Source: Mycolicibacterium rufum
GTDB taxonomy: Bacteria; Actinomycetota; Actinomycetes; Mycobacteriales; Mycobacteriaceae
Length of the DNA stretch: 64,000 bases
Reading direction: 5' to 3'
NCBI RefSeq assembly: GCF_022374875.2
Contig: NZ_CP092427.2
Span: 2,914,001 to 2,978,000, forward strand
The position numbers were made by a program, and so were the translations under genes. Below are positions 24,847-32,401 of this stretch, one piece after another (within the stretch, counting starts at the first letter, position 1; each line of letters starts with the position of its first letter). The notes beneath the pieces were generated by a model. It ran no database searches and was not told the DNA's origin. It was given only the letters and a program-made list of their open reading frames with translations.

Positions 24847-24854
24847 CACGAAGA

Positions 24855-24884
24855 GCGGGCCGCGCCGGGGTGGGCGCGGCCCGC
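24855..24884 (+). terminator. Strong hairpin terminator after the GGDEF gene
   Basis: Perfect 12-bp GC stem (GCGGGCCGCGCC and its complement) around a GGGGTG loop, eight bases after the stop codon. No U-tract, as common in mycobacteria. Confidence 0.7.
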
Positions 24885-25510
24885 TGAAGGGCCTTCGACG
24901 TTCGTGCGGACTACGTAGACGGCCACGGCATGTGGCGGTGCGCCCGAGTAGGGTAGGGGTGCGGGCGCCTGTTCCGACGTAGCAATGTTCGTGGACGGCA
25001 CGTACGTGTGGGCCCGATCGGGTTCTTCAGGCAACGCTCGTGTCTCACCACCTCCTGTCACTCACATGTGTTGCCAGAGAATCGCTTTCGGGTGGACCGG
25101 AGGTGAGCGCTGCCGAGGCCACACCCAGGGGGATGGGTCCTCGGGCCGGGAGTCTTCACCGGCGCCGACGGACGGGGCACTGCGTTTCGGCAAGGTGAGC
25201 GTGGTGCTGTGCACACGCGGGGCGATGCGTCGCACCGCGGGACGTTCGCACTGCGACAGGTGCAGCCAGGCGGACTGCACGATCGCTTCTGCGTCGACCA
25301 CCGCCGAGCACTCGGTGTCGCCCCGTGTCGTCATCAACATCACATCCACCTCGTCTCGAGATGACCTATGTCGCCGATGGCAAATTTTTTACCACTGCGC
25401 CATCGCTGATTCAAGACCTTGTTCGCCGGAATTTTTCCAGAGCTGTTCCTGGGCAACATCTTCGGACGATTCCTCGATGCTGCGGCCGGAGCGGGAAGAT
25501 TTGTCGGTGG
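24885..25510. other. Long stretch without a supported gene upstream of the 13E12 fragment
   Basis: About 625 bases without a convincing gene. The best candidate is a minus-strand frame (25349-25062, 95 codons, starting MDVMLMTTRG) with plausible codon use but no recognisable domain and no clear ribosome site; I would not annotate it without homologues. The last part (25452-25465) holds one copy of a 14-base repeat seen again at 39597. Confidence 0.4.
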
Positions 25511-25526
25511 TCGAATGTATGTTCGA
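25511..25526. promoter_or_regulatory. LexA (SOS) box upstream of the 13E12 gene
   Basis: TCGAAT-GTAT-GTTCGA fits the mycobacterial LexA site TCGAAC-N4-GTTCGA with one mismatch. It ends three bases before the ATG of the 13E12-type gene. DNA-damage control by LexA is known for several M. tuberculosis 13E12 genes. Confidence 0.7.
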
Positions 25527-25529
25527 ATC

Positions 25530-25986
25530 ATGTCGACGGGGGATCTGCGGGCCGCGGTGGCCACCGTGGTGGCCGCGGTCGATGACCTGATCGCCTGCGA
25601 TGCGGATCTGTCGACGGCTGCCGAACTGGTCGAGGTGCTCGATGAGCTCGAGACCCTGGGGTGTCGGTTGCCCGCGGTGCGGCACCGGTTGTTGGCCCGG
25701 CTGCAGGTCGAGACGACCCGCAGCAGATGGGTGCCAAGAACTGGAAAGACGTCCTGGCGATCCGTTGGCGCATCTCGCATTCGGAAGCCCACCGCCGGCT
25801 GACCGACGCCGCGGTGTTGGCGCCGCGCCAGCCCGTGGTCGGACCGGCGCTGCCGCCGGTGCTGCCCGCCGTGGCGGTCGCCCAGGAGAAGGGCCTGATC
25901 AATGCCGAGCACGTCAGCGTGACCCGCAAAGCGGTGGAGAAACTGCCCGGCTTCGTCGATGCCGCCACCCGGGAGCAGTTTCGAGG
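25530..25986 (+). pseudogene. 13E12 repeat family (DUF222/HNH) gene, frameshifted and cut by an IS
   Basis: The 5' part of a 13E12-type gene: MSTGDLRAAVATVVAAVDDLIACDADLSTAAELVEVLDELETLG... in one frame, then after about 25715 another frame with the DUF222 core GAKNWKDVLAIRWRISHSEAHRRL and VDAATREQF. A one-base change near 25712-25724 explains the switch. The frame is then cut at 25987 by the IS256 element. The HNH endonuclease part is absent; a matching-type C-terminal fragment lies 13 kb away at 39211. The intact family is linked to SOS induction and to prophage integration sites. Confidence 0.75.
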
Positions 25987-26021
25987 GGGCTTGTCAAGAT
26001 TTCTGTGTATGTGGCGGTGGT

Positions 26022-26552
26022 CTACAGGTAGGGGTTGATGCGTTCGGGGTAGTTCAGGACGAGGGATCCGAGTGCTTGTTTCCAGCCGTTGGTGCGGGCT
26101 CCTTCGACGAGGCGGGTGTGGCGGGAGCGGTCTCCGGTGGCGAGGGGGTCGTCGATGTATCTCTGGCGTTCTCGGGCGCGTTTGTCTTCGATGTTGCAGA
26201 TCGCCAGCCACAGCAGTTTGACCGCGGCGGCGTCGTTAGGGAAGTGTCCGCGGTTTTTGATGATCTTGCGCAGTTGATAGTTCAGCGATTCGATCGCGTT
26301 GGTGGTGTAGATGATCCGCCGCAGCTCCGGCGGGAACGCCAGGAACGGGATGAACCGCTCCCACGCGTTACGCCACGCGATCACTGTCGTCGGGTTTGAC
26401 TGTCCTAGAGTGGAATTGGCGAACTCTTCGAACGCCTCGGTCGCGGCGTCGACGGTCGGGGCGGTGTAGACGGTTTTCAATGCCGCGGCGATCGCCTTGC
26501 GCTGACCATAGGAGACGAACCGCATCGAGTTGCGGATCAGATGCACCACGCA
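26022..26552 (-). pseudogene. IS256 transposase, C-terminal part
   Basis: Reads CVVHLIRNSMRFVSYG ... RRIIYTTNAIESLNYQLRKIIKNRGHFPND ... ERINPYL. It contains the third catalytic acidic region of the IS256 DDE core (TTNAIESLN, the E). It continues the N-terminal part at 28106-28870 in the same sense; the codon for the Cys of VQTCVVH is where the IS110 element entered. Confidence 0.85.
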
Positions 26553-26638
26553 GACTCCCGCTGTCAACCTTTCATCGTGGACGTGTTTGGTCGCCGCGAC
26601 TGACTCGGTTTGCTCAGCGCGGTCGTGGGGAGGGCGGA

Positions 26639-27859
26639 CTATGCCGCGGTGGTGCGGTGGTGGATGACCGGGTCGTAGAGGGTGTGATCGTGCCAGCAGC
26701 GCCACAGAATGCGGCACCAGCGCGCACCCAGGCCACGCAGAGCGCGGTGGTGTGGTTGGCCGGCGGCGCGGGCGTGTTCGTAGATGTCGGCCGACCATGG
26801 GTCCTCACGGACGGCGACGAACATCCACCAGTCGATGGCGTGGCGCATTCGCCGGTTGGCGGCGTAGCGGAACCTCACCTGACGGGTGCGCCCGGAGGCC
26901 TTGGTGACCGGAGCCAAGCCGGTCTCGGCCAACAACGACGGCGCCGATGGGAAACGGCTGCGCTGTTCACCCATTTCGGAGATTAATACGCCGGCGGTGA
27001 CGGGACCGATACCAGGGAAGCTGGTGAAGATCGGAGTGTCCGGGTGCATGTCGAGCAACTCGCCCAGCCGCTTGTCGTGGGCTCGCAGGTGAGTGTTGAG
27101 TAGCGCGAGCTGTTCTGTGAATGCTTTGGCCGCCAACGCTTTACCGGCGACGGTTCCTTCACTGGCCGACAACAGATGAGGCTGCATCCGGGCGATGAGC
27201 GTCTCAGGTTTCTGCCGGCCACTGTAGCCGTGTCGGCCGGTGAATCCACCCATTCGTCTCGTCGTGACCCTGCTCGCCTGCGCGGGAGTGGGAAAGGTCC
27301 GGATGAACGCCAGGGTGATGTCACGGTCCAACGAGGAGAACAGGTGCAAAGGTGCGGGGTGGTAGGCCTCCAAGATCGACCGCAGCCGATTTTCGGTATC
27401 CACCTGCATATCCAGGATGCGCTGACGATCCCGGCTGACCGCGATCAGCTCGGCCAATACCGGCGACGCAACAGCCAACGGCCGCCACTGGGCATATTGG
27501 TGACGCAACGTGTCGGCCAAAACGTAGGCATCGAACTCGTCGGACTTGGCCGCCGCCATCCGATACCGTTCACGTGCACGCGCCGAGATCTTCGGTGACA
27601 CGCAATAGATTTCAGCGCTACAGTGCTGTTGCAGATGCTCGACAAGCAAGCCCTCGGCGCGTTCGATGGCGATACGCACCGAGCCAGTCAGTGAGGCGAT
27701 CACCTCGACCAATATCGTCAAACCGTCGACGGTGTGCGCGATCTTTCGGCTGAGAAGCTGCCCGCCGCGGTCGTCGAGGACGCAGAGGTAATGGGAGCGT
27801 CCGCCCCAATCAATGCCGCACCAGAAACGACTTGCACCGTCCGGACTATCCTGATTCAT
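26639..27859 (-). CDS. IS110-family DEDD recombinase (transposase)
   Basis: This 406-residue protein starts with the RuvC-like DEDD domain (WCGIDWGGRSHYLCVLDD; E in AIERAEGLLVEHLQ; D in KSDEFDAYVLAD) and ends with the transposase_20 helix-hairpin-helix region (FTSFPGIGPVTAGVLISEMGE) carrying the serine needed for cleavage nearby (FPSAPSLLAETGLAP). All four acidic residues appear present, so it may be active. The frame also runs open upstream through the leader into the IS256 N-terminal part (to 28870), a read-through fusion that is probably accidental. The ATG at 27859 is chosen as the natural start. Confidence 0.88.
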   Translation of the reverse strand: MNQDSPDGASRFWCGIDWGGRSHYLCVLDDRGGQLLSRKIAHTVDGLTILVEVIASLTGSVRIAIERAEGLLVEHLQQHCSAEIYCVSPKISARARERYRMAAAKSDEFDAYVLADTLRHQYAQWRPLAVASPVLAELIAVSRDRQRILDMQVDTENRLRSILEAYHPAPLHLFSSLDRDITLAFIRTFPTPAQASRVTTRRMGGFTGRHGYSGRQKPETLIARMQPHLLSASEGTVAGKALAAKAFTEQLALLNTHLRAHDKRLGELLDMHPDTPIFTSFPGIGPVTAGVLISEMGEQRSRFPSAPSLLAETGLAPVTKASGRTRQVRFRYAANRRMRHAIDWWMFVAVREDPWSADIYEHARAAGQPHHRALRGLGARWCRILWRCWHDHTLYDPVIHHRTTAA

Positions 27860-27899
27860 TGCAGTCAGATCCCCTTCGATCCGAAGATTCACGCTGCAA

Positions 27900-28065
27900 T
27901 GTGCGGGGCGTGCCCGGAACCTCATCTCGGCACTCGCCGCTGATACCGGTGGTGCTGCTCTCGCTGGCCGGTCCAAGCCCCGCAGCCACCACGGGCGGAC
28001 AGGTCTGCATGTGGACCTCGAAGGTGACGCGTTTGCACAGGTCCTGCCCGTGGTGGTGCAGGTGA
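27900..28065 (-). ncRNA. Putative bridge RNA of the IS110 element
   Basis: The leader before the recombinase can form two hairpins. The first (28056-27986) has an 11-bp stem (CCACCACGGGC with its complement). Its 5' loop side reads GTGCAAAC (target left half: GTGCAGAC) and its 3' side CATGCAG (complement of core plus target right half, CTGCGTG, with one G-U). The second (27981-27905, stems GGGGC/GCCCC and CCGG/CCGG) holds CAGCGAGAGC (element right end: CAGCGGGAGT) and AGATGAG (exact complement of core plus element left end, CTCATCT). The order left-target, right-target, left-donor, right-donor is that known for IS621 bridge RNA. The RNA limits are approximate. Confidence 0.62.
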
Positions 28066-28106
28066 ACGCCGAGACCATCCCGGCCCACCCATTGTTAATA
28101 GATGAG

Positions 28107-28870
28107 GTCTGCACCGTGGTCTGCGGCCAGGTCGCCTCGACGGCTTCGGCGAAACCGGTCAGCCCGTCGGTGCACACGATCAGGATGTCCTTGACGCCAC
28201 GGTTGGCCAGCTCGGCGCATACCCCGGCCCAGAACTTCGCCCCCTCATGGGCGGTCACCCAGATCCCCAGCACGTGCCGGATCCCGTCGAGATCGACACC
28301 GACGGCGATGTGGGCGGCTCGGTTCTTGACCTGGTGACCGTCGCGGATCTTGATGACCAGAGCGTCGAGGTAAACGATCGGATACAGCTCCTCAAGGGGG
28401 CGTTTCTGCCACTGGGTGACCTCCTCGAGCACCGCGTCGGTGATCCGCGAGATCGTGTCGTGGGACAGCTCGGTGCCGATCGTGGTGGCCAGATGATGCT
28501 GGATATCGCGGATCGTCATCCCGCCGGCGTAGAGCGAAATGATCATGTCGTCCAGACCGCCCAGGCGCCGCGAGCCCTTCGGGACCAGGGTCGGGGTGAA
28601 GCTGCCGTCCCGGTCGCGCGGGATCGCCAACCCCACGTCGCCGACCTCGCTGGCGACCGTCTTGGGCGTGAACCCGTTGCGAGCATTGGGCAGCTCACGC
28701 CCTACGGGATCACCCTTGTCGTATCCGAGGTGATCGGTCAGCTCAGCAGCCAACCCGCGCTCGAGCACCGCTTTGACCATCTCGGGCAGAAACCCACCCT
28801 GACCGGTCAACTGCAGCTGGCCCGCATCGATCTTGGCCAGCACGTCATCGAGAACACCTGCGGACTTCAA
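28107..28870 (-). pseudogene. IS256 transposase, N-terminal part
   Basis: Reads KSAGVLDDVLAKIDAGQLQLTGQGGF ... DHLGYDKGDP ... FTPTLVPKGSRRLGGLDDMIISLYAGGM ... YPIVYLDALVIKIRDG ... VKDILIVCTDGLTGFAEAVEATWPQTTVQT. It holds the first two catalytic Asp of IS256 (YLDA and TDGL). The first start in this frame is a TTG. The likely native start (ATGTCGGGGC region near 28890) is one base out of frame, which points to an extra frameshift, so this copy was probably dead before the IS110 entry. Confidence 0.8.
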
Positions 28871-28974
28871 CGCCTCTACGGCATCAGCCCCGACATCGGC
28901 TCGTCAGTGGTCACATCCATCGATACTGCTCCATCCATCAGCAGCCACAGCTACACAAACCATCTGACACGCTC

Positions 28975-30152
28975 AGGACAACGCGCAACGGCTGCGCCGC
29001 GCCCTCGATGACTACGGCTACAGCCTGCGCGAAATGGCGATCGAGGTCGAAAACGTTCGCAAGCTGCGCGGTGATGATGACCTGCCCAAACGCGAATCCC
29101 TCAAACGCACCATCTCCGACATCCTGCGGACCGGACATATCGGCGAAATGTGGCGCGAAGACCTCGCAGCCGTGTTCGGCGCCGACCCCGACGATTTCTT
29201 CGCCGTGCCCACCGAGACCCGGTTGCCGCACCCGTTGCTGTTGCAGCTGCCCGTGGACCGCGACGTGCTCTCAGTGGTCGAAGCCCAGCGACACGCCCAT
29301 ATTCAGGCCGAACACACCTTCGGCCCCCAACACGCCCGGCCCCTGGTCGAACTCGATCTCATCACCGTCGAAGCCCTCATTACCAACGCGTCCGGCCCGC
29401 TCAAACCCCAGGTACGTCACGCTGCCGGGACCATCGCCGAATTGGCCGGATGGATCGCCCAAGACCTCGGCGACCACGCCGCCGCCGAACGCTTGACCAG
29501 TAAAGCCGCCCTGCACCTGCGATCAGCCGGCCCGGAACTGACCGCCATGCTGTTGATGCGCCAATCCAACATTCTGGCCCGCACCAGCCCGGACCTGGCA
29601 GTGGACCTGGCCGCCGAGGCCGCCCAACTCATCGACGGGCGCCAGGTAGGCCGTCTGAGGGCCAGCATCGCCCGCCAGCAAGCGCTAGCCGCTCTGGCCA
29701 ACCGCGACCCACGCGCGTTCCATCGGCACGCCGACCACGCACTCGAACTCGGCGACATCACACCCGCCACCGGCGATCACGCGATTTACGCCCACGCCGC
29801 CTACGTCGCCAGCGACATCGCCTCGGGGTATCTGCGCATCGGCGAGCCCGACAAAGCCCTACACCTGCTCAGCGCCCACCACGCCGCGTGGACTTCCCAA
29901 CAGCACCGCGACCAAGCCGTCGCCGACATGAGGTTGCTGCACGCCTACATCGCCGCCCACGAGTACCCGCTGGCCGTGGTCCTCGCTGAAACCGCAATAC
30001 CGGCCTACCTCGCCGCGCCGTCGCAGCGCGCCCGTAAACACCTCGGCGCAGCCAGCAAACTTGTCCGCGACCGCAGGAGAGAACGCACCAGCCCGTTGTT
30101 GCAACGGCTGTCTGGACTGATCAAAAATGCCACCCAAGGAGTCACCACGTGA
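28975..30152 (+). pseudogene. XRE-type HTH/TPR regulator, 5' end removed by the IS256 element
   Basis: The open frame enters from the IS end (a TGA stops it at 28965) as DNAQRLRRALDDYGYSLREMAIEVENVR, an XRE-like helix-turn-helix, followed by a winged segment (RTISDILRTGHIGEMWREDLAAVFG) and a long TPR-like helical region (GTIAELAGWIAQDLGDHAAAERL, ARTSPDLAVDLAAEAAQL, GYLRIGEPDKALHLLSAHHAAW). Only a few N-terminal codons seem lost; translation from ATG 29034 would give 372 residues without the first helices. The stop overlaps the GTG of the creatininase gene, so the two were an operon: a regulator/sensor and a creatininase-like hydrolase. Confidence 0.7.
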
Positions 30153-30333
30153 AGCCCGCCATCATCCCCGACCTCACTACCACCGACGCGGCCACACACA
30201 GCGCGGTCGCGGTGCTGCCGGTCGGGGCGTTCGAGCAGCACGGCCCCTACCTGCCCCTGGGCACCGACACCGGGTCTGCTGCACGAATAGGTGACATTTG
30301 AGTTGGCTTGCCCGGGACGGGTGGGCTGGAAGG

Positions 30334-30651
30334 ATGTTCCTTGTGCCTAGGCCTTACCCCCGTGAGTTCCGCGACGATGTCGTGCGCGTGGCCCGCAACC
30401 GTGATGACGGTGTGACGATCGAGCAGATCGCGAGTGATTTCGGGGTGCACCCGATGACGCTGCAGAAATGGCTCCGTCAGGCCAACATCGAGGAGGGCAC
30501 CAAGCCCGGCAAGAGCGCCAGCGAGTCCGGTGAGCTGCGCGAAGCGCGGCGGCGGATCAAGCTGCTCGAACAGGAGAACGAGGTGCTGCGCCGGGCTGCG
30601 GCGTATCTGTCGCAGGCCAATCTGCCGGGAAAAGGGTCTACCCGCTCGTGA
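30334..30651 (+). CDS. IS3 transposase OrfA (HTH)
   Basis: This 105-residue protein has an HTH_21/InsN-type helix-turn-helix (RPYPREFRDDVVRVARNRDDGVTIEQIASDFGVHPMTLQKWLRQA) and a leucine-zipper segment (REARRRIKLLEQENEVLRRAAAYL). An AAAAGGG run at about 30630-30636 precedes the stop and could allow the programmed -1 shift into orfB typical of the family. AAGG before the ATG serves as ribosome site. Confidence 0.88.
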   Translation: MFLVPRPYPREFRDDVVRVARNRDDGVTIEQIASDFGVHPMTLQKWLRQANIEEGTKPGKSASESGELREARRRIKLLEQENEVLRRAAAYLSQANLPGKGSTRS

Positions 30652-31505
30652 AAGAGCTCGCCGCCGACGGGATCCCTGTCGCGGTGACGTGCCGGGTACT
30701 CAAGCTCTCCCGCCAGCCGTATTACCGCTGGCTGGCCGACCCCATCACCGATGCCGAACTCGTTGAGGCCTACCGCGCCAATGCGCTGTTCGACGCGCAC
30801 GCAGACGATCCGGAGTTCGGCTACCGCTACCTCGTGGAGGAGGCGCGCGATGCCGGGGAGCCGATGGCCGAGCGCACCGCCTGGCGGATCTGTTCGCAGA
30901 ACCGACTGTGGAGCGTGTTTGGTAAGAAGCGCGGCAAAAACGGCAAAGTCGGGCCGCCGGTGCACGACGATCTTGTCGAGCGTGACTTCACCGCTGACAG
31001 GCCAAATCAGTTGTGGCTCAGTGACATCACTGAGCACCGCACCGGTGAGGGCAAGCTCTACCTCTGTGCGATTAAGGACGTGTTCTCCAACCGGATCGTC
31101 GGCTACAGCATCGACTCCCGCATGAAGTCACAACTGGCCATCCGGGCACTACACAGCGCGGTAGCCCGACGCGGAGATGTCGCGGGGTGCATTCTGCACT
31201 CGGATCGCGGATCTCAGTTCCGGTCAAGGAAATTCGTACACGCCTTGAATCACCACGAGATGGTCGGCTCTATGGGCCGTGTCGGGGCCGCCGGTGACAA
31301 CGCCGCCATGGAGAGCTTCTTTAGCCTGCTGCAGAAGAACGTGCTCGACCGCCGCCGCTGGGACACCCGAGAACAACTCCGCATCGCGATCGTCACCTGG
31401 ATCGAGCGCACCTACCACCGGCGCCGCCGCCAGTCCGGCCTCGGGCGGTTGACCCCGATCGAATTCGAAGCAATCATGACCACACCGGCCAGTCAGGCCG
31501 CGTGA
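30648..31505 (+). CDS. IS3 transposase OrfB (DDE integrase core)
   Basis: Frame of 285 residues in the -1 phase relative to orfA; its first GTG overlaps the orfA stop, but it is probably made mainly as an OrfAB fusion. The DDE core shows D in LSDITEHR, D in LHSDRGSQF and E in NAAMESFFSLLQKNVL, plus the HTH_21 lead (RANALFDAHADDPEFGYRYL). Looks intact, so the element may still move. Confidence 0.9.
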   Translation: MKELAADGIPVAVTCRVLKLSRQPYYRWLADPITDAELVEAYRANALFDAHADDPEFGYRYLVEEARDAGEPMAERTAWRICSQNRLWSVFGKKRGKNGKVGPPVHDDLVERDFTADRPNQLWLSDITEHRTGEGKLYLCAIKDVFSNRIVGYSIDSRMKSQLAIRALHSAVARRGDVAGCILHSDRGSQFRSRKFVHALNHHEMVGSMGRVGAAGDNAAMESFFSLLQKNVLDRRRWDTREQLRIAIVTWIERTYHRRRRQSGLGRLTPIEFEAIMTTPASQAA

Positions 31506-32401
31506 CCGAAACTGTCACCTGATCGTGCAGCAGACCCACCCTCATCGCCTGCGCTATCGCATCCTCAATTAGCAGCCACCACAATGTGTTTCAGCTTCCA
31601 CCTTTCACGTTCGGCTGCTCGCACGAACACGCCGCCTACCCCGGAACCGTCAGTGTCAGCGCCGCAACCTTGGCCGCGATCCTCACCGACATCACCGCAT
31701 CGCTCACGGGGCACGGGATTGCCGGGTTGATCGTCGTCAACGCCCACGGTGGCAACGCGGTGCTCACCAACGTCGTCCAACAAGCCAACCAACCCACCGC
31801 ACCCGTCAGAGTCGGGCTCTACCCCAGCCGCGAGGACTGGACCGAAGCCCGCACCGCCGCCAACATCACCACTAGCAGCCACGACGACATGCACGCGGGC
31901 GAGCTCGAAACCTCGATCCTGCTCGCCGCCTGCCCCGACTACCTCCGCGACGGATGGGCCAATAGCGACCACACCGCCACCGACCGCCGCTACCTCACCA
32001 CCCTGGGCATCGGCGCCTACACCCCCAGCGGCGTCATCGGATACCCGTCGCGTGCCACCGAAACGAAAGGACGCGCCGCACTTGACCACCTCGGCCGCAA
32101 CGCAAACGCACTCATCGACCTGCTGACCCCGCCGTCACGCAGACCGCCCAAACCCTGACCACGCCCCAACCACGCAGCGGGCGGCTACCTACGGGCTGCA
32201 CTGCGCTCCCTATGCTTCCGTCCGCTGGCGCTCCCGTCCGCGCCGGTCGCTACGCTGCGCCCTCCGTCCGCCGCCATCACCAACCAGCAAGACTGGGGCA
32301 ACACCCGGAAACCATGACTGACCGGCGGTGAGGATTTTCTTTACTGGTATCGAGGCGGATCTGCTCATCGTCAGCGGACACGACCCCTGGCTTTACTCGC
32401 A

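Larger units (their letters stand above)
26554..28106 (-). mobile_element. IS110-family element inserted in the IS256 transposase gene
   Basis: The limits follow from restoring the IS256 frame: upstream flank GTGCAGAC, then CT, then element; at the other end element, CT, then GCGTGGTG. Joining the flanks through one CT gives VQTCVVH, the IS256 sequence. A duplicated CT core, no inverted repeats and a roughly 245-base non-coding leader before the transposase are features of IS110 elements of the IS621 kind. Length 1553 bases. Confidence 0.82.
25987..28974 (-). mobile_element. IS256-family element split by a nested IS110 element
   Basis: The ends are imperfect inverted repeats of about 23 bases (GGGCTTGTCAAGATTTCTGT at 25987, and GAGCGTGTCAGATGGTTTGT read from 28974), and the element carries an IS256 transposase in two parts. 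Without the nested element it would be about 1.43 kb, normal for IS256. The flanks (TTTCGAGG on the left, AGGACAAC on the right) show no 8-bp duplication and belong to unrelated genes, so one end marks a rearrangement. Confidence 0.8.
30272..31537 (+). mobile_element. IS3-family insertion sequence
   Basis: 1266 bases, with inverted ends GGGTCTGCTGCACGAATAGG and GGGTCTGCTGCACGATCAGG (18 of the first 20 identical) followed by GTGACA in both. A 3-bp duplication ACC (30269-30271 and 31538-31540) matches the IS3 family. It carries overlapping orfA and orfB in the same direction as the interrupted gene. Confidence 0.92.
30149..32158 (+). pseudogene. Creatininase-family amidohydrolase gene split by an IS3 element
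   Basis: Codons 1-41 (30149-30271) read VKPAIIPDLTTTDA ... VGAFEQHGPYLPLGTDT, then the IS, then LIACAIASSISSHHNVFQLPPFTFGCSHEHAAYPGTVS ... GLIVVNAHGGNAVL ... DDMHAGELETSILLA from 31541. Both the E-Q-H-G and H-A-G-E-x-E-T metal motifs of creatininase/MftE-like enzymes are present. Removing the IS and one 3-base duplication leaves 246 residues in frame with no other damage. Start overlaps the stop of the HTH/TPR gene. Members cleave creatinine or similar amides, or process peptides. Confidence 0.85.

Noticed and set aside
23551..24849. 432-codon minus-strand frame opposite the GGDEF gene
   Set aside because: His/Arg/Gly-rich shadow without domains; the GGEEF protein on the + strand is real.
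25062..25349. 95-codon minus-strand frame in the long gene-free stretch
   Set aside because: No domain, no clear ribosome site and no context; kept only as a possibility in the gap entry.
28004..28013. Exact 10-base match TGCAGACCTG between the IS110 leader and the target taken alone as the left guide
   Set aside because: It lies on the 3' side of the loop, where the right guide belongs; the CATGCAG pairing explains it better, with GTGCAAAC as left guide.
26639..28870. A 743-codon frame that joins IS256 and IS110 transposases
   Set aside because: The fusion arises because the IS110 leader happens to be open in this frame. The natural IS110 start is at 27859 and the leader has RNA features.
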